From an uncultured Erysipelotrichaceae bacterium (GTDB taxonomy: Bacteria; Bacillota_I; Bacilli_A; Erysipelotrichales; Erysipelotrichaceae), in contig CADABS010000029.1 of the NCBI GenBank assembly GCA_902786245.1, positions 1 through 35,834 of the forward strand: DNA of 35,834 nucleotides, given 5' to 3'. Of the stretch, positions 22,201-31,259 are shown piece by piece. The notes below the pieces were generated by a model. The model had not been told where the DNA came from and did no database searches. It worked only from the letters and a program-made list of their open reading frames with translations. Made by a program: the position numbers and the translations under genes. Position 1 is the first letter of the stretch; each line of letters begins with the position of its first letter.

Positions 22201-23094
22201 ATGACAACATTAGACCGTAATGAAATTATCAAACAGTCTGCGAAGAAAGATTCGTATTGGCGCGGTGTCTGGAGACGTCTGAAGAGAAACAGACTTGCAA
22301 TCGTCAGTGCAATTATTCTGATCATCATTGCCCTGGCATGCATTCTTGTTCCGATGTTCTCCAAATATTCTGTCTCGGCAACAGATGTTGCGGCAGCCGA
22401 TTCTCCGCCTACAGCAGAGCATCTGCTCGGTACCGACAATATCGGCCGTGACCTGCTGGTCCGTCTGTTCTACGGCGGACGTATCTCTCTGGGTGTTGCG
22501 ATTTCGGTTACAGCGCTTGAATGTGTGATCGGTATTGTTCTCGGTGCTGTATCCGGTTTCTTCGGCGGTATCGTTGATACGATCATCATGCGTATCAGTG
22601 AAGTATTCATGTGCTTCCCGTTCCTGATGATCTGTATTACACTGCAGTCGATCTTCGGCACATCCGTAAAGGTTCTGATTTTCATCCTTTCCATACTTTC
22701 CTGGCCGTCGATCGCACGTATCATCCGCGGACAGATTCTGTCCCTGCGTGAAATGGATTATATGGAAGCCTGCCGGGCGCTTGGCATTTCCAATTTCAGA
22801 CAGATCTTCAAGCATCTGTTCCCGAACGTTCTGGCATATGTCATCGTTTATGTCACACTGTCCATGGCAAGCGTTATTCTGACAGAAACATCGCTGAGCT
22901 TCCTCGGACTGGGCGTTTCCCCGCCGACTCCGACCTGGGGCAACCTCATTCAGGCAGCGCGCAACCTGCTGATCCTGAAGAGCAAGTGGTGGTACTGGGT
23001 TCCACCCGGAACAATGATCTTCCTGTCGATCCTGTGCTTCAATATTCTCGGTGACGGTCTGCGTGACGCAATCGACCCGAAGATGCAGTTATAA
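22201..23094 (+). CDS. Peptide ABC transporter permease, OppC/DppC type
   Basis: 297 aa. A cytoplasmic N-terminus with WRRLKRNRLA before TM1 is the OppC hallmark; then a periplasmic-type loop with HLLGTDNIGRDLLVRLFYGGR, and the coupling loop MDYMEACRALGISNFRQIFKH. GAGGTG upstream of the ATG. Forms the heterodimeric channel with the preceding permease. Confidence 0.92.
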   Translation: MTTLDRNEIIKQSAKKDSYWRGVWRRLKRNRLAIVSAIILIIIALACILVPMFSKYSVSATDVAAADSPPTAEHLLGTDNIGRDLLVRLFYGGRISLGVAISVTALECVIGIVLGAVSGFFGGIVDTIIMRISEVFMCFPFLMICITLQSIFGTSVKVLIFILSILSWPSIARIIRGQILSLREMDYMEACRALGISNFRQIFKHLFPNVLAYVIVYVTLSMASVILTETSLSFLGLGVSPPTPTWGNLIQAARNLLILKSKWWYWVPPGTMIFLSILCFNILGDGLRDAIDPKMQL

Positions 23095-23106
23095 GGAGTG
23101 ATGAGT

Positions 23107-24102
23107 ATGACAGAAATGAATGAAAGAAAACCGCTTCTTGAAGTAAAGAATCTGAAGACATACTTCCACAGCAACGGCAATACCGTCAAAGCTGTCGATG
23201 ATGTTTCCTTCGAAGTATATCAGGGTGAGACGCTCGGCATCGTCGGCGAATCCGGATGCGGAAAGTCCATCACCTGCATGTCGCTGGCCAGACTGGTCGA
23301 AACGCCTCCGGGAAAATACGAAGGCGGCGAGATCCTGCTGGAAGGTGAGGACATGCTCAAAATCTCTGATGCGAGAATGAGAGAAATCAGAGGCAACAAG
23401 ATTTCCTACATTTTCCAGGAACCGATGACATCCCTGAACCCGGTCTTCCGGATCGGCATGCAGATTGAAGAAGTACTGATGCTGCACCAGGGTCTGTCCA
23501 AAGAAGAAGCACATGCAAGAGCGATCGAAGCACTTGATATGGTACGTATTCCGAATCCGGAGCGTATTGTCAATGAATATCCGTTTGCTCTTTCCGGCGG
23601 TATGCGTCAGCGTGTCATGATCGCCATGGCCCTGGCATGTTCGCCGAAGATCCTGGTTGCGGACGAGCCTACTACAGCGCTCGACGTTACGATCCAGGCA
23701 CAGGTTCTTGACCTGATGAACGATCTGAAGAAAAAGATCGATACATCGATTCTGTTTATTACCCATGACCTTTCGGTTATTGCTGAAATGGCTGACCGCG
23801 TCATGGTCATGTATGCAGGAAAAGTTGTTGAGCTTGCTGATGTTGAGACGATCTTCGGAAATCCTCTGCATCCGTATACACGCGGTCTGATCTCATCCAG
23901 ACCGGATATGAGCACAAGCTCTACCCGTCTGAATGTTATTCCGGGCAACGTTCCTGACCTGTCTGACCTGCCGGTCGGATGTGCATTCCAGAGCCGCTGC
24001 GGCGTTGTCTGTGACAAATGCAGACAGGGCACAGCAGAGCTGGTTGAAGTCGAACCGGGACACTTTGTCCGCTGCTTCGTAACAGGAGGTAAGAAAGAAT
24101 GA
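23107..24102 (+). CDS. Peptide ABC transporter ATPase, OppD/DppD type
   Basis: 331 aa. Walker A GESGCGKS, signature LSGGMRQR, Walker B ILVADEPTTALD and H-loop FITHDLS are all present. The C-terminal oligopeptide-transport domain carries a Cys-rich segment (CAFQSRCGVVCDKC) of the type that in some DppD/OppD proteins binds an iron-sulfur cluster. Among the nearby starts (23098 GTG, 23101 and 23107 ATG), 23107 has the right distance to AAGGAG. Its TGA overlaps the next ATG. Confidence 0.92.
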   Translation: MTEMNERKPLLEVKNLKTYFHSNGNTVKAVDDVSFEVYQGETLGIVGESGCGKSITCMSLARLVETPPGKYEGGEILLEGEDMLKISDARMREIRGNKISYIFQEPMTSLNPVFRIGMQIEEVLMLHQGLSKEEAHARAIEALDMVRIPNPERIVNEYPFALSGGMRQRVMIAMALACSPKILVADEPTTALDVTIQAQVLDLMNDLKKKIDTSILFITHDLSVIAEMADRVMVMYAGKVVELADVETIFGNPLHPYTRGLISSRPDMSTSSTRLNVIPGNVPDLSDLPVGCAFQSRCGVVCDKCRQGTAELVEVEPGHFVRCFVTGGKKE

Positions 24103-25115
24103 CAACAGAAGATAAAAACCTTATTGAAGTTCGTCATCTGAAGAAATACTTCCCGATCAAAGGCGGCGTCTTCTCAAGAAAGATCGGCGATGTCAAAGCG
24201 GTCGATGATGTATCCTTCAATATCCGCAAGGGTAAGGTCATGGGCCTCGTCGGCGAGTCCGGCTGCGGCAAATCCACGACCGGACGTACCATGCTGAAAC
24301 TGCTGGATCCTACAGCCGGTGAGATGGTTTATGACGGTGTTGATATTTACAAGCTCAGCAATGCTGAACTGAAGAAATACCGCACAAAGATGCAGATCGT
24401 CTTCCAGGACCCGTATTCTTCACTGAATCCGCGTCTGCCGGTTTATGATATCATCGGTGAAGCGATGCTTGAGCACAAGGTCGTTGCCAACCGTGAAGAA
24501 ATGATGAACCGCGTATTTGAACTGATGGACAAGTGCGGTCTGTTCCCGGAACAGGCAGGACGCTATCCGCACCAGTTCTCCGGCGGTCAGAGACAGCGTA
24601 TCTGCATTGCCAGAGCTCTGGCAGTCAATCCTGAATTCGTTGTCTGCGACGAAGCCGTATCGGCGCTGGACGTTTCGATCCAGTCGCAGATCATCAACCT
24701 GCTGAAAGACCTGCAGGAAGACATGGGACTGACATATCTGTTCATCTCTCATGACCTTTCTGTCGTTAAGTTCATCTCTGATGACGTAGGCGTTATGTAT
24801 CTCGGTGAAATCGTTGAGATCGGTTCCAAGGAACAGATCTTCACGCATTTCGCGCATCCGTATACAGAGGCTCTGCTCTCAGCGGCACCTTCCTTCGACC
24901 CGACCAAGCGGAACAATGCCAACCGCATTATTCTGCAGGGCGATCTTCCGTCACCCAGCAATCCTCCGAGCGGCTGCCGTTTCCATACACGGTGCCCGTT
25001 TGCGACGGATAAGTGTTCACAGGAAGTTCCGCCGAATGTCGAGATTGAAAGCGGCCATTTCGTCCGCTGCCATTATGCGATGGAACGTGCTGAAAAACGG
25101 ACCAGCAAACAGTAA
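24099..25115 (+). CDS. Peptide ABC transporter ATPase, OppF/DppF type
   Basis: 338 aa with Walker A GESGCGKS, signature FSGGQRQR, Walker [13 protein letters not shown] and H-loop FISHDLS. C-terminal Cys cluster [13 protein letters not shown] as in its partner. Starts by ATGA overlap with the previous gene, with AGGAGG about 10 nt upstream. Drives transport as a heterodimer with the preceding ATPase. Confidence 0.92.
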   Translation: MTTEDKNLIEVRHLKKYFPIKGGVFSRKIGDVKAVDDVSFNIRKGKVMGLVGESGCGKSTTGRTMLKLLDPTAGEMVYDGVDIYKLSNAELKKYRTKMQIVFQDPYSSLNPRLPVYDIIGEAMLEHKVVANREEMMNRVFELMDKCGLFPEQAGRYPHQFSGGQRQRICIARALAVNPEFVVCDEAVSALDVSIQSQIINLLKDLQEDMGLTYLFISHDLSVVKFISDDVGVMYLGEIVEIGSKEQIFTHFAHPYTEALLSAAPSFDPTKRNNANRIILQGDLPSPSNPPSGCRFHTRCPFATDKCSQEVPPNVEIESGHFVRCHYAMERAEKRTSKQ

Positions 25116-25118
25116 AGA

Positions 25119-25382
25119 ATGTTTTTCATAAACAAAAAGAAGGTTGATGAAGACGTTGAGAAAATCCGCCAGTACAGTATCGGTTCGGATCAGCTCCGGG
25201 AAGAACTGGAGCGCGAAAAGAAAGAACAGGACAGAATAAAGCAGAATCTGGAAGGTTTCGGATTCAAGGATGTCGTCGCAATGACGATTGCGATCATCGA
25301 AGTTATTCTTCCGTTTATGCTTGTATTCATCGGAGTCATGGTACTTGTATATCTGTACTTCTGGTGGATGGCGCATCGTTGA
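25119..25382 (+). CDS. Small membrane protein, 87 aa, at the end of the opp operon
   Basis: Starts 3 bp after the OppF-type stop with no clear Shine-Dalgarno, so translation is probably coupled. Residues about 6-46 are highly charged (QLREELEREKKEQDRIKQ) and likely coiled-coil; residues about 54-83 form one long, or two short, hydrophobic segments. Not recognised. The position before the operon terminator suggests an accessory subunit or regulator of the transporter; this is inference. Confidence 0.7.
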   Translation: MFFINKKKVDEDVEKIRQYSIGSDQLREELEREKKEQDRIKQNLEGFGFKDVVAMTIAIIEVILPFMLVFIGVMVLVYLYFWWMAHR

Positions 25383-25395
25383 TCTCAGATTGCAT

Positions 25396-25430
25396 ACGGG
25401 GACGGATCAGAAATTCCGTTCCCGTTTTTT
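25396..25430 (+). terminator. Intergenic terminator between the opp operon and pepF, possibly leaky
   Basis: 11-bp stem ACGGGGACGGA/TCCGTTCCCGT (25396-25406 with 25415-25425, one G-U pair) and six T (25425-25430). The pepF ribosome binding site starts on the next base, so no promoter fits between. Confidence 0.85.
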
Positions 25431-25447
25431 AAAGGAGAAAGATAACC

Positions 25448-27148
25448 ATGGATGTATTTAAGAATCTTGCCTACAGCCGCCCGGATGGGGAAAAGGTCAA
25501 ATCCGATCTGCATGCACAGCTCGAAGCCCTGAAAAATGCCGGATCCTACGAAGAAGCGAAAGCTGCTTTCTTCAGACGGCAGGATATCATGACCGAATTC
25601 AGAACGATGAATGTCATCGCATCGATCCGTGCCGACATCAATACCGCGGACGAATTCTATGCCGGAGAAATGAAGTTTTTCCATGATCTGACACCGCGTC
25701 TGTCCGTTATTCTCAAGGAATTCAATGAAGCGCTGGCGGCTTCCCCGTACAGAGCTGACTTTGAAAAGGAATACGGCGATCTGCTGTTCAAGATCCTTGA
25801 TGCGGATATCCGCACCAACAGCAAGGATATCATCGATGAGAAGATTGCTGAAGCAGGACTGGTAACGGAATACTCCAAGACAGCCGCTTCCTGCAAGACA
25901 ATGTTCAGAGGAGAAGAATGCAACTTCTACGGTCTTCTGAAGCATATGCTCTCCACTGACCGCGAAGAAAGAAAAGAAGCGATGATGGCCTGGGCAGATC
26001 TGTATGAAGGCGCATCGGCACGGCTGGAAGATATCTACGGCCGCCTGTGTGAACTCAGACGCACCGAAGCTGCCAAGCTCGGCTTTAACAATTTCATTGA
26101 GATGGCATATCTCAGCCGCCACCGCTTTGACTATACTTCTGCGGATATCGAGAAGTTCCGCAATGCAGTCCAGAAGTACATTGTTCCGGCTGCCGCAAAG
26201 ATCAGAGCTGCGCAGAAGGCACGTCTGGGCGTTGAGAACTTTGAATACTATGATGAGCAGATGTTCTTCCCGGGCGGAAACTCCACACCGGATAAAGATA
26301 CGGCAGGCATGATTGCGGCCGCAAAGCAGATGTATGAAGAACTCTCTCCGGAAACAGGCGAATTCTTCGACTTCATGTGCGAACACGAGATGTTCGATCT
26401 GGAGACACGTCCGAACAAGCGTCTGGGCGGCTACTGCACAAGCCTGGCCAAATACAAGTCTCCGTTCATCTTCTCCAACTTCAATAAATCCAGTGCGGAT
26501 ACCGAAGTTCTGACACACGAAGCAGGCCATGCCTTTGAAGGCTATGTTGCTTCCCGCTGCCAGGAACTGCAGGAATACATGCATTCCACATCCGAGATCA
26601 ATGAGATCCATTCCATGGGTATGGAATTCTTCACGGAGCCTTGGTACAAGCTGTTCTATCCGGAAGGAGAGGACAGAAGATATACCTATGAACACCTGGC
26701 AGACAGCCTGGCAAATATCACATATCTTGTCAGCGTCGATGAATTCCAGCACCGTGTATTTGAAGGCGAACAGCCGGATGCGGCAGGTTTCCGTTCCATC
26801 TGGAAAAAGATCGAAGAGATCTATCTGCCGTGGAGAAGCTATGACGGCAATGCATTCCTTGAAAGCGGCGCCTTCTGGATGCAGAAACAGCACATCTTCA
26901 TGTATCCGTTCTATTATGTAGACTATGCCCTGGCAATGATCTGCGCTCTGCAGTTCTATCTGAAGATGCAGAATGACCGTACAGCCGCATGGGCAGATTA
27001 CATGCATCTGTGCAGACTGGGCGGAAGTCTGGGCTACTTCGATCTGCTCAAGGCAGCGAATCTGAAGAATCCGTTCCAGGAAGAAACAATCAAAGAAGTC
27101 GCAGACGGTGTCATGGCCGTTCTGGACAGAATGGAATCTGAACTGTAA
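25448..27148 (+). CDS. M3-family oligoendopeptidase (PepF type)
   Basis: 566-aa cytoplasmic zinc peptidase. The active site is LTHEAGHAFEGY (His 357, Glu 358, His 361) with the third ligand in TSEINEIHSMGMEF about 25 residues later, as in M3B oligoendopeptidases. These cleave imported peptides of roughly 7-17 residues, which fits the transporter operon directly upstream. AAAGGAG precedes the ATG. Confidence 0.9.
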   Translation: MDVFKNLAYSRPDGEKVKSDLHAQLEALKNAGSYEEAKAAFFRRQDIMTEFRTMNVIASIRADINTADEFYAGEMKFFHDLTPRLSVILKEFNEALAASPYRADFEKEYGDLLFKILDADIRTNSKDIIDEKIAEAGLVTEYSKTAASCKTMFRGEECNFYGLLKHMLSTDREERKEAMMAWADLYEGASARLEDIYGRLCELRRTEAAKLGFNNFIEMAYLSRHRFDYTSADIEKFRNAVQKYIVPAAAKIRAAQKARLGVENFEYYDEQMFFPGGNSTPDKDTAGMIAAAKQMYEELSPETGEFFDFMCEHEMFDLETRPNKRLGGYCTSLAKYKSPFIFSNFNKSSADTEVLTHEAGHAFEGYVASRCQELQEYMHSTSEINEIHSMGMEFFTEPWYKLFYPEGEDRRYTYEHLADSLANITYLVSVDEFQHRVFEGEQPDAAGFRSIWKKIEEIYLPWRSYDGNAFLESGAFWMQKQHIFMYPFYYVDYALAMICALQFYLKMQNDRTAAWADYMHLCRLGGSLGYFDLLKAANLKNPFQEETIKEVADGVMAVLDRMESEL

Positions 27149-27150
27149 TG

Positions 27151-27178
27151 AAAAGGATGCCCGCAGAGGGCATCTTTT
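27151..27178 (+). terminator. Terminator of pepF
   Basis: GATGCCC/GGGCATC stem (27156-27162 with 27168-27174), GCAGA loop, then TTTT. It begins 3 bases past the stop. Confidence 0.8.
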
Positions 27179-27206
27179 GTTTTACACTGAGTAGGGGGAT
27201 TTGCCT

Positions 27207-28169
27207 ATGAAATATATTGAAGAAATATCACTGGACGCATTTAACGGTTTCCGCGTCGGCAATGCGGAATACACGGAATCCGGAACCGGATGCACGGTAA
27301 TCCTGGCAGAAAAAGGTGCCGTCACCGGCATCGATATCCGGGGCGGTGCGCCTGCTTCAAGAGAAAGCGGTCTGCTGAATCCGCTGGCAGCCAATGACGG
27401 CGTGCATGCGGTCATACTCTCCGGATCAAGCGCATTCGGTCTGCAGACGGCAGAAGGCGCAGTACGCTGGCTGGAAGAAAGAAATATCGGCTTTCCGACC
27501 GGATTCGGCGTCGTGCCGATCGTCTGTGCATCCTGTCTGTTTGACCTTGGCGCCGGTACCTCCGAACGGCGGGCAGACGCAGATCTGGCCTATGAAGCCT
27601 GTGTTCATGCCGGAAATTTCCGCGAAGGTAACTACGGTGCCGGATGCGGTGCGACCGTCGGAAAGGTGCTGGGCGGTCAGTATGCCATGAAATCCGGTAT
27701 CGGCTATGCAGGCTATCAGTGCGGCGGTCTCAAAGTCGGTGCAATCGTCGCAGTCAATGCGGTCGGCGATGTCTATGATCCCGATACGCACCGCAAAACT
27801 GCCGGCATGTATGACCGAGATGCGAAGACATGGCTGAGTGCCGAAGAAGCGATATACGGCCTGTGCGCAGAGAAGCCGGATCTGTTTCAGAAGAATACGA
27901 CGATCGGCGTGATCCTGACAAACGGCAGCTTCAATAAAACCGAACTGACAAAGATCGCCGGGATGGCGCATGACGGCTATGCCCGCAGTATCGTTCCGGT
28001 ACATACGCAGTTTGACGGCGATTCGATCTATGCCATGAGCAGCGGCGGCGTCAGCGCGGATCTCAATGCGGCAGGTACGCTGGCAGCCCGCTGCATGGCG
28101 GAGGCAATCGTCTCTGCCTGTACCCATGCCAATAGCGCCTACGGTTTCCCGTCCTGTTCAGATCTGTAA
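27207..28169 (+). CDS. P1-family peptidase (DmpA-like, MEROPS S58)
   Basis: 320 aa. Family signatures are present: NAEYTESGTGCTVI near the start, LSGSSAFGLQTAEGAVRWLEE, GNYGAGCGATVGK and GGLKVGAIVAVNAVGDV. The NTTIGVILTNGSFNKTEL segment (about 231) holds the autocleavage site and new N-terminal nucleophile (Thr here) of this N-terminal-nucleophile hydrolase. Members remove N-terminal amino acids or act on D-amino acid esters and beta-peptides. The ATG at 27207 is preferred over TTG 27201 by distance from AGGGGGA. It continues the peptide-use theme of its neighbours. Confidence 0.85.
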   Translation: MKYIEEISLDAFNGFRVGNAEYTESGTGCTVILAEKGAVTGIDIRGGAPASRESGLLNPLAANDGVHAVILSGSSAFGLQTAEGAVRWLEERNIGFPTGFGVVPIVCASCLFDLGAGTSERRADADLAYEACVHAGNFREGNYGAGCGATVGKVLGGQYAMKSGIGYAGYQCGGLKVGAIVAVNAVGDVYDPDTHRKTAGMYDRDAKTWLSAEEAIYGLCAEKPDLFQKNTTIGVILTNGSFNKTELTKIAGMAHDGYARSIVPVHTQFDGDSIYAMSSGGVSADLNAAGTLAARCMAEAIVSACTHANSAYGFPSCSDL

Positions 28170-28193
28170 AAAAAAGCTGCCTTTTCAGGCAGC
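28168..28193 (-). terminator. Terminator of deoD, overlapping its stop codon
   Basis: GCTGCCT/AGGCAGC stem (28176-28182 with 28187-28193); the minus strand then reads eight T. The deoD stop codon is in the loop. Confidence 0.85.
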
Positions 28194-28901
28194 GATGCGG
28201 GCTGTTTCCAGAGCCAGCTTGATCATGTCATTGAAGCTTCTTTCCCGCTCTTCGGGAGTTGTATCTTCATGGGTGACCATACTGTCGGAAATAGTAACCA
28301 GACATGCGGCGTTTCTGCCGCATGTTTTTGCGTTTGCAAACAGGGCAAAGCTTTCCATCTCGACAGCTGCGCAGTGATGTACATTGATCACTTCATCCAT
28401 GTAATCCTTTGTCTCCCGGTAGAAGACATCGGAACTGTGGATCGTGCCTTCATGCAGGGTGATGCCGCATTCCGCAGCCGCCTGCTTAATCAGTCCGTTC
28501 AGGGATTCGCTCGGGTAAGTGGTATCTCCCTCATATCCGCACTGTGTCTTTGCGAATGTCGATTCCGACCATGCCGCATCTGCGAGCACGACATCATAGA
28601 TATGCAGATCGGGATCATAGGCACCGGCACTGCCGACCCGGATGATATTTTCCACATCATAGAATTTATAGAGTTCATAGGAATAGATGCCGATACTGGG
28701 CATACCCATGCCGGAAGCCATGACGGTTACCGGAGCGCCTTTGTATGTACCGGTATAGCCGCCGATGCCGCGGACATTATTGACAAGCACCGGATTCTCG
28801 AGGAAATTCTCGGCGATGTACTTTGCGCGGAGCGGATCTCCGGGCATTAATACGGTTTTTGCGATCTGACCTTTTTCAGCACTGTTATGCGGTGTGGACA
28901 T
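28185..28901 (-). CDS. deoD: Purine-nucleoside phosphorylase, DeoD type
   Basis: 238 aa, standard for hexameric PNP-I. Conserved regions: VLMPGDPLRAKYIAE (phosphate loop), NNVRGIGGYTG, ASGMGMPSIGIYSYEL, RVGSAGAY, VEMESFAL and the catalytic Asp in TISDS. It splits purine nucleosides to free base and ribose 1-phosphate for salvage. GGAGGG precedes the ATG. Divergent from butyrate kinase, no operon partners. Confidence 0.95.
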   Translation of the reverse strand: MSTPHNSAEKGQIAKTVLMPGDPLRAKYIAENFLENPVLVNNVRGIGGYTGTYKGAPVTVMASGMGMPSIGIYSYELYKFYDVENIIRVGSAGAYDPDLHIYDVVLADAAWSESTFAKTQCGYEGDTTYPSESLNGLIKQAAAECGITLHEGTIHSSDVFYRETKDYMDEVINVHHCAAVEMESFALFANAKTCGRNAACLVTISDSMVTHEDTTPEERERSFNDMIKLALETARIAA

Positions 28902-28971
28902 AATGTTCCCTCCTTGTTGTTCTTATACAGTATATCATTGAAGAGTATTGAAAATATGCATGGAAATGCCT

Positions 28972-29000
28972 TTGTTTTTATACGGAAAAAGTGATATTTT
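28972..29000 (+). promoter_or_regulatory. Promoter of butyrate kinase, abutting its start codon
   Basis: -35 TTGTTT (28972-28977), 17-bp spacer, extended -10 TGA-TATTTT (hexamer 28995-29000). Seven nucleotides separate the -10 from the ATG at 29008. Confidence 0.5.
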
Positions 29001-29007
29001 ATACACT

Positions 29008-30117
29008 ATGAAAACATATAGAATATTTGTGATCAATCCGGGTTCTACATCGACAAAGCTGGCGATGTTTGAAAACGATGAAAAGCAGTTTGACTGCGAT
29101 GTCTTCCATGATTCGACAATACTCCGTCAGTTTCCCTCGCTGAATGACCAGGTGGACTACCGCATGGAGGTCATTCAGGAGTTCCTGAAGGATAACGGCA
29201 TCGACCTGAGAGGCATTGATGCGATTGCGGCAAGAGGCGGCGGATGCTACAGCGTTGTCAGCGGCACCTATGAAATCACGGATCTGCTGATTGAGGATGC
29301 CAAAGCCTGCAAGGGAAAACTCTACCATGCGTCGATGCTCGGTGTGCAGCTTGCCCAGAGGGTACAGCAGCTCTACGGCGGAAAGATGTACATGATCGAT
29401 CCGACCGTTACCGATGAACTGCAGGATCTTGCCCGCGTGACCGGTGTGAAGGGGTGCTACAGACATGCGGCTTCCCATCCGCTCAATCTGAAGGCAACCT
29501 GCCGCAAATATGCGGAATCAATCGGAAAGAAATATGAAGATCTGAACCTGGTCGCCTGTCATATCGACGGCGGCATCTCGGTCACTGCCCACAGAAAGGG
29601 TGTCATGATCGATGCCATTGACGGTGCCGGCGGCGAAGGTCCGTTCACACCGACCCGCATGGGCGGTATGGCAGTGACGGATGTACTCCGTTTCCTCTAT
29701 GGAAAACCGGAGAAGGAAATCAGAGACCTCTGTTCTGTTACCGGCGGCTTCTCTTCCTGGTTCGGCACATCCAATTCGGATACCGTACATGCCATGGTTG
29801 AAGAAGGCGACAGAAAAGCCAATCTCATATGGGATGCCATGATCTACCGCATTGCCAAGTGCATCGGCGAAATGACAATGGTTCTGCACGGCAAAGTCGA
29901 TGCGATTATCCTGACCGGCGGACTGATGCGGTTTGAAGATATCCATGCACAGCTGCAGGACTACTGCGGATGGCTGGCACCGATTGCCGTCTATCCCGGT
30001 GAATGCGAAATGGAAGCACTGGCAAAAGGCGTTCTGCGGGTGCTGAAAGGCGAGGAAGAAGCGAAGATCTACAGCGGCAAACCGGTCTGGGACGGCTTCG
30101 GATTCGAAGACGAATAA
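29008..30117 (+). CDS. buk: Butyrate kinase
   Basis: 369 aa of the ASKHA acetate/butyrate kinase family. The N-terminus INPGSTSTKLAMF binds phosphate; ARGGG and HIDGGISV follow; DAIDGAGGEGPFTPTR and LTGGLMR are family signatures. It makes butyrate and ATP from butyryl phosphate (or the reverse, or related acyl phosphates). The family begins exactly at MKTYRIFVINPGS, so the start at 29008 is firm although no Shine-Dalgarno lies before it. The usual partner gene ptb is not adjacent. Confidence 0.93.
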   Translation: MKTYRIFVINPGSTSTKLAMFENDEKQFDCDVFHDSTILRQFPSLNDQVDYRMEVIQEFLKDNGIDLRGIDAIAARGGGCYSVVSGTYEITDLLIEDAKACKGKLYHASMLGVQLAQRVQQLYGGKMYMIDPTVTDELQDLARVTGVKGCYRHAASHPLNLKATCRKYAESIGKKYEDLNLVACHIDGGISVTAHRKGVMIDAIDGAGGEGPFTPTRMGGMAVTDVLRFLYGKPEKEIRDLCSVTGGFSSWFGTSNSDTVHAMVEEGDRKANLIWDAMIYRIAKCIGEMTMVLHGKVDAIILTGGLMRFEDIHAQLQDYCGWLAPIAVYPGECEMEALAKGVLRVLKGEEEAKIYSGKPVWDGFGFEDE

Positions 30118-30123
30118 GAAATG

Positions 30124-30167
30124 AAAAAGAATCACTGCCATCAAAGGCACGGGTCGTAAGACAGTTT
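30124..30167 (+). repeat. Left 44-bp inverted repeat
   Basis: Outer block AAAAAGAATCACTGCCA (30124-30140) and inner block TAAGACAGTTT (30157-30167). Compared with the reverse complement of 33097-33140 it matches 15 of 17 and 11 of 11 with identical 16-nt spacing. It begins 7 nt after the buk stop. Confidence 0.7.
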
Positions 30168-30299
30168 TATATTGTTTTGCAGGGACGGCATGACTATCGG
30201 TGCCTTCTCGTTTAGACGTATTTCACTGACTTTGCGTAAGATCCTGTTTTTTCTCCTTCGGTTTATTATCTTTATGCTATCATGGCGCTTGAATTACTT

Positions 30300-30930
30300 C
30301 TAGGCGCTGATCTCTCCGCTGCCCTTGCTTGCACTAAACCAAGAATGGTATATTTGGGGCTGAATTGTTATCATAGACGCAAACGAGATAATGCAAAACA
30401 GAAGTAATTCGTTCCTGCATTGAGCACCGTCGATTTGCAGAGACTTAATCCATGATTTTGGGATAAGTCTGCAAAGGTACTTCGAGATGAAGAAACCCAA
30501 ACATGCGCCAAGGGTGTTCGTTATCAAATCATTTATGTCTGTGGCTCCACATTCGAACATTTGAACCAGTTCAATGGACAATGAAATAAGAAGCCTATCA
30601 ATATAACTTTTTTGATGCAGTTATACCTTTTATACAGTATCGGGAGAAAAACTCCAAGCGGAATAAAAAGAAGGATATTTAGTACGGTATCGACCGGTCC
30701 GCTTATCATATCCCAAAAAGGAATAAAAACAATTCTTGGAGCAAATGATTCAAGATGCCATATCCCTGTCATTGTAAGAATCCCGATAAGATAAAAGCAA
30801 AACACGAACGAAGCTATGATATGACTTTTGGATAGTTTTTTTTGCTTGTTAGTACAAAGTATACTACCAAAGCAAGGAATACAGGAATATAACCACATAT
30901 AAGATGTCGAATACTCAATTCCCAATCCAT
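30300..30930 (-). pseudogene. VanZ-family membrane protein gene with two single-base deletions
   Basis: Three frames join into one VanZ-like protein: MDWELSIRHLICGYIPV... to ...FVLTSKK, then KLSKSHIIAS... with IVFIPFWD and NILLFIPLGVFLPILY (the VanZ core), then SLSIELVQMF, ATDINDLITNTLGACLGF. The breaks are at an A8 run on the minus strand (30843-30836, nine A expected) and at 30586-30584 (one T short in TTATTTCATTG). Restoring both gives 633 nt, 210 aa. VanZ homologues are linked to teicoplanin tolerance, but most relatives have no known role. The start has AAAGGAG and the promoter is near-consensus. Decay or indel sequencing errors are both possible. Confidence 0.8.
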
Positions 30931-31003
30931 GTATAACTCCTTTGTTTTGCAATCAGTAGATTCCAATTTGACTGAAACAGAATGATGCTTATCTTGTCGA
31001 CTG

Positions 31004-31032
31004 ATTATAGTTGATTTCCTTAGTCTTTTCAA
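31004..31032 (-). promoter_or_regulatory. Promoter of the VanZ-family gene
   Basis: Minus strand: -35 TTGAAA (31032-31027), 17-bp spacer, -10 TATAAT (31009-31004). Near-consensus. Confidence 0.75.
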
Positions 31033-31196
31033 GTTGGTGAGTTCTTAAGGTCGCATTAAGATATGATTAATAAACGATATTTGTGTCGAGGTTCCTTTTT
31101 GCTTGATTATCAGCATGTGTTCTCACCTGGTCAATTTCTCGAACTAAAATATATCAAAAACGCAAAATAAATAGGATCAAAAAAGCAAAACGGTCG
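31033..31196. other. AT-rich divergent gap in the cassette
   Basis: No gene or clear structured element seen between the VanZ promoter and the ATPase promoter. Confidence 0.4.
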
Positions 31197-31225
31197 TTGG
31201 CCTAATACAAAGGAAGGGGTATAAT
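31197..31225 (+). promoter_or_regulatory. Promoter of the DUF4143 ATPase
   Basis: -35 TTGGCC (31197-31202), 17-bp spacer, consensus -10 TATAAT (31220-31225). Confidence 0.75.
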
Positions 31226-31259
31226 CTGATTAGAAGTTTTTTCTCGGAGGTATTTTACT

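Noticed and set aside
25385-27007. 540-codon frame antisense to pepF
   Set aside because: The PepF sense frame has its active site and ribosome site; the antisense product has no recognisable features.
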